This document shows, piece after piece, positions 32,776-42,706 of a stretch of 64,000 bases of DNA. This stretch comes from Pardosa pseudoannulata (taxonomy: Eukaryota > Arthropoda > Arachnida > Araneae > Lycosidae), in the NCBI GenBank assembly GCA_032207245.1, contig CM063499.1:83870666-83934665 (forward strand), given 5' to 3'. The position numbers were made by a program, and so were the translations under genes. The notes beneath the pieces are model-generated. The model was not told where the DNA came from. It worked only from the letters and a program-made list of their open reading frames with translations, and did no database searches. The stretch's first letter is position 1; the number at the start of each line of letters is the position of its first letter.

Positions 32776-34718
32776 GGGGAGACCGTAGTAAAATGGACCA
32801 TCCCATATTATTTATTTTATTTATTATTTTTAATGTTTAATATTTTGATACATAGATGCAGCACTGCAGTCTTGAAAATGAATGGATAATTTTGTGTTTA
32901 GCTGACAATTTAGCCATTTTATTCTAGAAAGTTGATTTGTGGTAGTCAGAAGTAAATATTTTCATCATAATATATCTTCTCTTCATTTAAGAATTGTGAT
33001 GTGGAGGATTTAACTTCTCACAATAAATAGCTAAGATGCTGTATTATTATATTTAATGTAGCTAAAACAATTTAATATAAGATTAGTTCTTTTTTTCTGA
33101 CACTTTTTGTCAGAATTACACATGGGGTAAAATGGACCATGGTCCATTTTCCAGGTTGTGTTTTTTTATTTCTGTAATGCTTTCTAAATTGATTTTATGT
33201 GTGATACTTTAAAAAACATGCAGAATTTAAAGTGACAGATATATGGCAATTCAATGAAAATGTCTTTAGGATATCCAATATCTCATCATATGTGACTGAT
33301 CAACCGTCACCAGATTTTGAATTAACAAGTACAGCTCATCATCAATCAAGCACAGGTAAGCAGCAACCAAATACATCACAATCAGTACAAAGTGAAAATC
33401 ATCAGTTGAAAACAATATCACCTTTTGAATTACGCCCCTTGGCAAAAGCTAGCATGAGCAAGACAACAAAGAAACAAAAGAAGGATGAATCAAAAACTCT
33501 AACTGATACATCAGTGAAAACGATGATTGAAAAAATATCAAAGAGTAGGAAGAGAAAAAATTAAAACAGAAAAATGCTGCTTTAGTTAAAGATAGGAAGA
33601 ATCTAGAAAAATGTTAGTCTTAACTAAGCAGAAAAATGATAAAACTGTGAATTTTAAAGCAATTAAAGAAAATTTATGTGGATCAGAAAGTTCGAGTGAT
33701 TCGGAAAATATGTCTGTTTATAGTGATACACAACACAGTGATAAACAAAGCAATTCACAGCATGATGCTAATTCTGATAATGAAATAAAAGTTGGCAAGT
33801 ATGTTTTGGTTAAATTTTTGACAAAAAAGAAAGTGGTTCATTTGGTTGGTTTAATACTAGATTGCCCAAGGCAGTCATTTTGACTGTTTTTTAATTTCAA
33901 TTAGAAAAACAATTATGAAATATAATGACACAATTTCTTAGAATTTGGTGACTTTTTCTATAACATATAAATGGGTTTATGAATAATTGTAGTTACTTCC
34001 GCCCTCCTTTATTATATTATATTAAAAATTAATTTTAAACAAATTTCTTTACATATTTGTTATTTTTTCACAATGCAGTCATTTTGACTGTTTTGGGGCA
34101 ATATAAGTATACAAGAAATCTCGGGCAATCTAGTGTTAATAACAGAAAAAAATTATGAAGATTACGCTCTTGCAAAATTTATAAGGCAAAAAGATGATCA
34201 AAATGTGTTCATTATCCCTGACAATGTTGATGAATTGCTCGGAAATGTTCAAAATATTGTGATGAGTCCCCCAGATCCTACTGCTTTTGAAGAAAATAGC
34301 AGACTTTCAGTAACACACAAATCTTCTGGTGTATCATTCATTAACTTCAATATTCGCTAATATTATGCTTTATGTGTACAGATTGAAGCTATAGAAAATA
34401 AATATAATACATTTTATATTTTGTACTACTAAATAATGTACTACATTTAAGTTATATGTAGAATTTTTTTGCGGTCCATTTTACCCCGTGCCATGGACCA
34501 TTTTCCCCCAGGGTCGGGGTAAAATGGCCCACTTGGTCACTTGCTATTAAAAAAAATTATAATAAAAAAAGTAATTATAATAATTGGTTTTAACTGAGTG
34601 TAATATAAAGCCTAATATATAGGCAATGTGCATATATATTTTCAGATTTAAAAAATCATTAGTTTGAGAGAAAATACTCAAAATTTACAAAAGCGGACCA
34701 TTTTACCCCGGTTTCCCC
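32776..34718 (+). mobile_element. Pogo/Tigger-type DNA transposon, internally deleted
   Basis: Terminal repeats GGGGAGACCGTAGTAAAATGG and, on the complement of the right end, GGGGAAACCGGGGTAAAATGG lie next to TA on both sides (32774-32775, 34719-34720), as expected for Tc1/mariner-pogo elements. The GGGGTAAAATGG motif recurs internally at 33124, near 34488 (inverted) and 34519, including the palindrome TGGACCATGGTCCA. Only the C-terminal half of a transposase is encoded. At about 1.9 kb it lacks the DNA-binding and DDE catalytic parts and would be non-autonomous. Confidence 0.85.
33224..34360 (+). pseudogene. C-terminal part of a pogo-type (DDE_1) transposase
   Basis: After an acceptor-like ACATGCAG (33223), the frame FKVTDIWQFNENVFRISNIS...SSYVTDQPSP matches the region that follows the DDE core of Tigger/pogo transposases (the consensus reads like GIWPFN...). 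Then come a Lys-rich part (KKQKKDESKTLTDTSVK), a frame change near 33564-33611, a Ser/Asp-rich stretch and IKVGKYVLVKFLTKKKVVHLVG, the small C-terminal domain. A stop region at 33883-34132 is followed by FIIPDNVDELLG and a final SFINFNIR. DNA-binding HTH and catalytic DDE domains are absent. Stops and frame changes make it a pseudogene. Confidence 0.75.
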
Positions 34719-34861
34719 TACTCTAGTAAATAGTACATTTAACATTTGTGGAATTTTAGAATAAAGAAAAATCATTAAAGTGCACTAATATTGATGGATG
34801 GTGCTATTTATTTAATTGGAACTGGTAGAAAGCTTCATGTGTTTTGAAAATTTCTACTTAG

Positions 34862-35036
34862 AATAGTTATCATGTGTTGTATATCATGTGAAAGCCCATT
34901 AAAAAAGGTTTAAAATAACACCTTGCACATATCTCTAGCTGAATTAGGTGAGTAGCAAGTGTAATTTAAAGGTATGCTGATAGTGTATTTTTTAGACAAA
35001 TCTGGCAAATTTAAAGCCTTATAACTCCCAAAATAG
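34862..35036 (-). repeat. Right arm of an inverted repeat
   Basis: Complement of 32333-32505. Landmarks: CCTTGCACATATCTCTAGCT and GGCTTTAAATTTGCCAGATT on the complement. The sequence outside the arms is not shared. Confidence 0.85.
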
Positions 35037-36910
35037 TTTTTATTCAAACATAAGATTTGGGGATTTTCTTTATAACCATAAAGTCACTTGCTATACCAAA
35101 TTTAATCACAATTGGAAGTGGTCAGGTAGAATTTGTTCTAAAATTACGTTGATTTCACATGGAAAAACCCTAATGTAAGATAGACATCATTGTTTTGATC
35201 AAAGTCCCATGAGGTTAATCTCTTTTGAATGTAAATATTATAAAAAGATAGGTGTTTGACAAACCAAAAGGCTAAATATTTAGGAAAGTTAATATAAATG
35301 TTTTTTTACAATGGTGATCTTTGAAACCATAAGTGATGGGGGTTTTAATACATAATCTCATGTTTTGTTTCAAGAATGCTTTTTAATATATTTCCAACTA
35401 CAATATTAAAATACTTTTCTAATACTTTTTATTTTACCAGATCAAAATAATGTCCCTACAAAACTTACAATTAAAAGAAGTATAAATACCTTTTTTAATT
35501 TAAACATTATTTCTGTCTTTCTGTACAAAACATCTTACTGCAACGGTAAATGTGTATATGTGTATAAATGTTTGACATGTTGTCTGTCTTTATAAACAGA
35601 ATATCTGTGGTAGTATTAATAAAGCATTTATACTTTTAAAGTACAGTAAAATAAATATTAAAAAAATTGCATAACATTTTGTTTTAAATTTTTGTATTTC
35701 AGTGTTCATTTTTGTGTATCACAAAATCAGAAATATTTCCTAAATTGAAAATGTTGATATGCTGTGAATTTCATGAGATTGTTGGACTGTTCTCTGGAAA
35801 CCAGATAAGAGTTATCATAAAGAAATGTAAAAATATATAAGATTATCCTAAAGGTTGGAGTAGATATGATATTGAAGTCTAGAAAAATTTAAAAGAAATT
35901 CTGAAAGTGTCACCAGAAGAGAAAACTTCTTTCCTTTTATCAATATTTTGGGTCTGTGGTATTCAAAATTAGTCAACGTTATGTCCCTTTAAGATTGTAA
36001 ACTTTTTACTCTTTTACCCTTTAGAGTTTTTAGGGTCAGTGGAATATCATGTTAACAAAAACCCTGGTATTTTAAGATGGTATTTTATTGAACAGTTGTA
36101 GTGTTTGGTTTTTTTCATATTTTTTAATATCTTAAATTATTAAAAATCAAATATTCAATGAACTTAGTTTTTATATCAAATTCAGATTACCTTCTATATT
36201 CAGCAATAAAGCAAGTTTAAACAAATAAAAATATAATTCATAGTAGTTTAAGCTTTGTTTTTGAAAAATTTATTAATAATTTTAGAAATTTAAAAATAAA
36301 TTTATAAATAAACTTATTTAAATTGAAATTAATTAAATGTGTAAAATTAACATGTGTTTATGCTCTGTTTTAAGAGTATATTTACTGTGAAAGTTTACTA
36401 CTGTCCAATTTATTCTTTGCCCCCATCTTCACTAAATTAAAAAACAAAAAATATAAAGACAAACAAAACTTGGATACTAGTATATGTTTTATTACTTTGC
36501 AGGTTACATTTTTTTTAAAGCATTCCTCTATAAATGGTACTTGACACCAGAATATAATATTGATGTTTTTGTGGACAAGGAGCTTTATACTTAAGTAGAA
36601 GATGTTCATACAAATCTACACTTCTAATTCCTGTTTTTAAAATTGAAGATATCAGAACAGATTGTCTTTATATGGGAGAATTTTTAAGCAAGTGCAAAAA
36701 ATTTTAAAAATAGATATATCTACTAGATATAAAAATTAATATTTCGCAAAAATCAGATGTAAACTTATATACAATTTTGAAGATGTTTAAAACAGTATTT
36801 CTACTGAAATAGGCCATTAAAAATTAAATTAAGATATATGTATTAGTCAGACTTCTACTTTTGTTGATATGGATAAAAACACATTGGATCCATTTAGTTT
36901 CCATATACAG
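35037..36910. other. AT-rich DNA upstream of the zinc-finger array, including one copy of a flanking duplication
   Basis: Segment 35281-35690 is repeated in direct orientation at 41441-41830 (landmarks TGGGGGTTTTAATA, CAAGAATGCTTTTTAATAT, TTTTTTATTTTACCAGA-like, TACTGCAACRRYAAATGTGTAT). The rest shows no gene. MDKNTLDPFSFHIQ can be read from an ATG at 36870 into the zinc-finger exon acceptor, but in another frame. Confidence 0.6.
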
Positions 36911-38863
36911 TAGGGAAAGCCCATTTATTTGTAATGTATGTAAGAAATCGTTCTCTAAAAAATCAAGCTTAGATATTCATCTTCGTTCCCACACTGGGGA
37001 GAATCCCTGTCCTTCTAGTGTATGTAAGAAATCCTTCTCTCAAGAAACCGACTTAAATAATCATCTTCGTTCCCACACTGGGGAGAAACCATATACTTGT
37101 AGTATATGTGAAAAATCCTTCTCTCAACAAGGTCTGTTAAAAGTTCATCTTCGTTCCCATACTGGGGAGAAACCATATGCTTGTAGTGTATGTGAAAAAT
37201 CCTTCTCTCATAAAGACCACTTAACTGTTCATCTTCGTTCCCATACTGGGGAGAAACCATATGTTTGTAGTGTATGTGAAAAATCTTTCTCTCAAAAAGG
37301 CCACTTAACTATTCATCTTCGTTCCCACACTGGGGAGAAACCATATGTTTGTAGTGTATGTGAAAAATCCTTCTCTCATAAAGGCAACTTAACTGTTCAT
37401 CTTCTTTCCCACATGGGGAGAAACCATATGCTTGTATTATATGTAAGAAACCATTCTCTAGGAAATCCAGCTTAGATATTCATCTTCGTTCCCATACTGG
37501 GGAGAAACCATATGCTTGTAGTGTATGTGAAAAGTCCTTCTCTCAACAAGGTCTGTTAAAAGTTCATCTTCGTTCTCATACTGGGGAGAAACCATATGCT
37601 TGTAGTGTATGTGAAAAATCCTTCTCTCAACAAAGCTACTTAAAAGTTCATCTTCGTTCTCACACTGGGGAGAAACCATATCCTTGTAGTATGTGTAAGA
37701 AATCATTCTCTCTGAAAAAAAGCTTATATATTCATCTTCATTCCCACACTGGGGAGAAACCATATACTTGTAGTGTATGTGAAAAATCCTTCTCTCGAAA
37801 ACAGAACTTAACTGTTCATCTTCGTTCCCATTCTGGGGAGAAACCATATGCTTGTAGTGTATGTGAAAAATCCTTCTCTCAACAAAGCGACTTAAATAAT
37901 CATTTTCGTTCTCACACTGGGGAGAAACCATATGCTTGTAGTATGTGTAAGAAATCATTCTCTCGTAAAGACAGATTAGATATTCATCTTCGTTCCCACA
38001 CTGGAGAGAAACCTTATCATTGTACTGTATGTAAGCTATCATTCTCTTCAAAATGGTACTTAAATGCTCATCTTCGTTCCCACACTGGGGAGAAACCATA
38101 TGCTTGTAGTGTATGTGAAAAATCCTTCTCTCAAGAAAGCTACTTAAAAGTTCATCTTCGTTCCCACACCGGAGAGAAACCTTACACTTGTAGTGTATGT
38201 AAGAAATCGTTCTGTCAAAAATCCAAACTAAATATTCATCTTCGTTCCCACACTGGGGAGAAACCATATGTTTGTAGTGTGTGTGAAAAATCCTTTTCCC
38301 GACAGAGCAACTTAAATGTTCATCTTCGTTCCCACACTGGGGAGAAACCATATGTTTGTTGTATGTGTGAAAAATCCTTTTCCCTACAGAACAACTTAAA
38401 TATTCATCTTCGTTCCCACACTAGGGAGAAACCATATGCTTGTATTATATGTAAGAAACCATTCTCTAATAAATCCAGTTTAGATATTCATATTCGTTCC
38501 CACACTGGGGAGAAACCATATGCTTGCAGTATATGTAAGAAATCATTCTCTCGTAAAGACAGATTAGATATTCATCTTCGTTCACATACTGGGGAAAAAC
38601 CATATGCTTGCAGTATATGTAAGAAATCATACTCTCGGAAAGACAGCTTAGATATTCATCTTCGTTCCCACACTGGGGAGAAACCATATGCTTGTAGTGT
38701 ATGTGAAAAATCCTTCTCTCAAGAAAGCTACTTAAAAGTTCATCTTCGTTCCCACACCGGAGAGAAACCTTACACTTGTAGTGTATGTAAGAAATTGTTC
38801 TGTCAAAAATCCAAACTAAATGTTCATCTTCGTTCCCATGCTGAGGAGAAACCATATGTTTGA
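36911..38863 (+). pseudogene. C2H2 zinc-finger array protein, 23 fingers, one frameshift
   Basis: After a good acceptor (TTTCCATATACAG, ending 36910) the exon encodes back-to-back 28-residue C2H2 fingers joined by TGEKPY linkers. Fingers 1-6 occupy 36911-37410. A single missing base in the linker (CACATGGGG at 37410-37418 where others have CACACTGGGG) shifts the frame. Fingers 7-23 then continue to the stop at 38863 (EEKPYV). Finger 2 lacks the regular first-Cys spacing (CPSSVC). Most fingers have intact Cys/His. Such proteins are DNA-binding regulators of unknown target; no KRAB, BTB or ZAD domain is seen. The missing base may be a real lesion or an assembly error in near-identical 84-bp repeats. 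Long minus-strand frames here are shadows. Confidence 0.85.
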
Positions 38864-39440
38864 AATATATAAGAACTCATTCCCTCAAAAATGCAGCTTA
38901 ACTGTTCATCTTTGTTCCCACAATGCAGAGGAACCATATGGTTGTACTGTAAGAAATCATTATCTTGGAAATACAGCTTAGGTATTCATCATTATTCTCA
39001 CATTGGGGAGAAACCCTATTTTTGTAGTGCATTTAAGAAATCCTTCTCTGAAAACAGCCATTTAAATGTTCATTTTTTTTTTTTTCACAAATGGGAGAAA
39101 TCATGTGCTTGTAGTGTATGTAAGTAATCATTCTATTTAAATGCAACTTAAATGTTCACCTTCGTTCCCACAATGATGAGAAACCATATGGTTCTACTGT
39201 ATGTAAGAAATCATTCTCTCTCAAAAGCACCTTAGATGTTCATCTTCATTTCCTCACTGGGATGAAACCATATGCTAATAGTGCATGTAAGAAATCATTC
39301 TGTCAAAAAATAATATTAAATGTTCATCGTTGTTCCCAGACTGAGGAGAAAGCATATGCTTGTATTGTATGTATGAAATCTTTTTACAAAAATTGAACTT
39401 TAATGTTCATCTTTGTTCCCATACTCTGGAGAAATCATGT
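38864..39440 (+). pseudogene. Decayed continuation of the zinc-finger array
   Basis: About six or seven further 84-bp units follow the stop (landmarks CTTCGTTCCCACAATGATGAG, TGTAAGAAATCATTC), with stops, indels and lost Cys/His codons. They show that the array was once longer and is eroding from its 3' end. Confidence 0.85.
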
Positions 39441-39680
39441 ATTTACTATAGAGAAAGAATCATGAATTACTTTTGTGTTTAAAGAGTAATCGCCATAGAC
39501 ATGTTGAAAGAAAGCCTTGCAACATAGATAAGCATACATAGCAGTACTGTGCATAATCAGAAATATTGCATTCCTGGTAGACATTAAGGACCTTTGAATC
39601 ATTTTGACTCGTATTTTTTTTCATCTGTAGTCATAAGTTCTTAATGATGGTCAATATTAAGCATTTATTACTATTAAAGT

Positions 39681-39850
39681 GTCGAACGATGGCTGTTTGT
39701 TTAGGGTGCTGGCCTTCGGTTATGAGTTCGTGGGTTCGAATTCCACAGAAGCATGAATGGTCGTAGCCGTTTGGAATCGGCTTTTAGCTGTAGGTCCCGG
39801 TCCCATTAGCCCTCTTGTTGCAAAAAGTAGACCGTAGCAATCCAAATCAA
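39681..39850 (+). repeat. tRNA-derived SINE, best-preserved copy
   Basis: Full structure: head GTCGAACGATGGCTGTTTG, GGTGCTGGCCTTCGGTTATGA, box B GGTTCGAATTCCACA, mid-part CGTAGCCGTTTGGAATCGGC and tail AGGTCCCGGTCCCATTAGCC to AAAAGTAGACCGTAGCAATCC. It lies just beyond the decayed fingers. Confidence 0.9.
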
Positions 39851-41440
39851 TATTAAAGTTTATCTATGATTTATTCATAGTTTTGTTTGTTAACTGTTTA
39901 TTCATTCACAAATTGTTGTGCTGCTTTGTGTAATTATACTGCCTGTATTTTGTGTTTTAAGCTGTTCAAGAATTTTTAAAATAAACGTTTTAGCTATTAG
40001 TGCAGAGGTGCATTTTTTTTTACTCTTTTTAACAATTGAATCATAACAAGAAATAATTACAGTTTACCAATTACATAAAGACAACTGTTCAGGGAAACCA
40101 ATTTTAATGCATCACATCCTCATTGTTTCTTAAAAAATCATTGTACCTCTTGTTTTGAATGGTCTCACTACTTGCAAGTTAAAGAGCATTTTCTCATTAG
40201 TACATTTCTAATGCTGAACGTCATATTGATAATTGTGAAATCTTTTGCTTGTAATGTATTTTTTTTTTAGGTTAAATATTTATTTTCTTAAATCTGCAAT
40301 AATGTTATGTGTATTTAAACTTGGAAAATAAACTTTTATTCAGGAAATTCCTGTATGTTTAAGCATTTTGAACCAAAACTTTTTTATTCTCACACAATTT
40401 CATAATTAGTTTAGAAATCTTTTTTAGAAATCTGACCATTTTTCTATAATTAAACCTTTGCTTTTTTTTAATACTACGTTTTAAAGTGCAGTTTTTAGCT
40501 TAAAAAAGTTCGTTTATTTTAGAGTATTTTCAGAAAGTTTAGTTACTGTGTAATGAGTTTATGAAGAAGGATATAAATTACGATAATTAGTTAATACATA
40601 ACTTTAAAAAATATGTATTCTCAAGGTATTTTAATATTTTCTTGTGAGATACCTACTTTCTTGAATATAGAGGTTCACACTGGGATATGTTTCAATTGGA
40701 TGCTAATTAGAAAAATGTATAAATGTATTTTTTTAAATAATCTACTGATATTACTTTAAAATTGTATATTTTAATCCATAAACTATAGAAAATTTTTATT
40801 TAACATTTATATTAAGCAATAAAATTGTATTAGTATTTTATACATAAATCAAAAGTAGTATAATTAAGTATAAAAAGTACAAAGAAGAATCTGAACAATA
40901 CATACATTTGAAAAAGTAAGCGATTTTTTTTTAGTAAATAGTACACTGAATTTTATATTTATAATGAAATTACAAACACACGATATCAATTTCATATTTC
41001 AGTGTAACAAATGAAATCTCGGTATTTATTTTTCTGAAATATATACATCATTATTTTCATATACCATCAAAAACGGGTTCTATTTCCATAAAAAATGCCA
41101 ATGTATATTTAAACTTTTTCTCCTATTACGTTTTATGTTTGTTTAAATTTTTGGGCTCAAGTTATTCGTGAAGCTTATGCTATTCTTAAAATTAACATTC
41201 AATCAAAAGTGCACAAACCATACTGTTTACGTACTTATCATTTTATGCTAATATATTTTTATAAAATTTCTTTATTCATCTCTATAAATTATTTAATAAA
41301 GAACTTTAATGCAATATAGCCATTATTGTGTTAATTAAAAATAATTGAGATATGAATCTCTGAATGTAAGCATGAAATAATTGGTATTTTGCATAAAAAA
41401 GGGGAGTAATCCTTTAGGAAATATAATAAATGGGGATTTT
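39851..41440. other. AT-rich non-coding DNA
   Basis: Contains AATAAA-type signals (for example near 39979) that could end a zinc-finger transcript. No other gene or element end was recognised. Confidence 0.6.
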
Positions 41441-41830
41441 AAGAATGGTGTTCTTTGTAATCATACATTATGGGGGTTTTAATATATAATTTAAGTGTTT
41501 TGATCCAAGAATGCTTTTTAATATAATATTTCCAACAACATTATCTCAATACTTTTCAGATATTTTTTATTTTACCAGAACAAAATAACATCCATACATA
41601 ACTTCCAATTAAAAGAAATATAAGTACCTTCTCTAATTTTTCTTTTAAGCATAACTTCTATTTCTATATGTAAAACGTTATACTGCAACAACAAATGTGT
41701 ATGTGTGCATAAATATAAGTATGTTTAATGTGTTGTCAGAGTCTAAAAAGAGAACAGCTGTGGTTAGAATTAATAGAACACTTATATATTTGTAGTGATG
41801 GAAGATAAACTTAAAAATATGAAAAATTAT
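41441..41830 (+). repeat. Second copy of the duplication flanking the zinc-finger array
   Basis: Direct-repeat partner of 35281-35690, diverged by many substitutions and small indels. The two copies bracket the zinc-finger array at a spacing of about 6.15 kb, consistent with an old tandem duplication of the locus. Confidence 0.7.
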
Positions 41831-41888
41831 TTTACATATCTTTAGGTTTTAACTCTTTATCTACTGCATTATGAAATACAGAAAACGT

Positions 41889-42235
41889 TGTGACGTAGTA
41901 AGCTAGCCGAGACAAGCTTCTTGGATTTTCTGTTTTTTATTACAACACACAGCTATATACATATGTAATTATTTACATATTTATCTACAAGGAGCATTAT
42001 AAGCATTTAAACTCCGTTACGCTAGGCGCGAACATACTTCGAGAAAAGCAAGCGTTGTTCTCCCTCGAACGCCGGGTCACGACTTCCCACCGTCCGAGAA
42101 TAACCTCCTCGGACAAATCCCTTTTTAGCCAATCCCAGGCCCCCTAGCCTCTCTCCAGTTAGGCGCTTAACTTCGCCTCCACTCCGAGGGGGGGTTAAGA
42201 AGTTCCCCGCATTTCAGAGAGGAGAAGTATCTGTT
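41889..42235 (-). repeat. 3' LTR (shared part)
   Basis: TGTGACGTAGTAAGC to GAAGTATCTGTT on the plus strand. The LTR probably extends further, to about 42380-42480; the exact end cannot be set without an intact second copy. It carries a TGACGT CRE-like motif at the end. Confidence 0.9.
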
Positions 42236-42706
42236 CCAAAAGATGCACCAACATCTCCGGAGAGGGGGGCTAGCTTTTGGCGGGAAAATATAGAATATTT
42301 TACAGCACCTCCCCGGCAACAGAAGCCTTTGGGAGGGGGTGGGGGAGATAAACTGAGAACGAACATTTCCTCGAAGTGTGATCACTTCTAGCTAGTACCT
42401 TCCCATATTCCTCTGACAAAAGGCTGCTAGAGTGCTTCATTCGCGCTCTTACCGCGGCCTTAATTTAAGTCTTAGAATACATATTTCAATACACATAACT
42501 AAAAAATAACACTACAATACACAATACATAATTATCAAGTCTAAGTAATACTTTTCATGCAAACACAATTTAATTAATACTTTTCCATATATAAGCAAAT
42601 AAAAATAATTGTAAAAATATCTTTTAAACATCAGAAGTCCTATACTTTTCATCAGACACATTAATATATCTGCATTTTGACAAGGGATATAAGCTTGCAA
42701 TTTAAG

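Noticed and set aside
37015..38855. Long minus-strand open frames (up to 297 codons) opposite the zinc-finger array
   Set aside because: They are periodic shadows of the 84-bp finger repeat ([15 protein letters not shown] repeats) in the antisense frame, with no independent signal.
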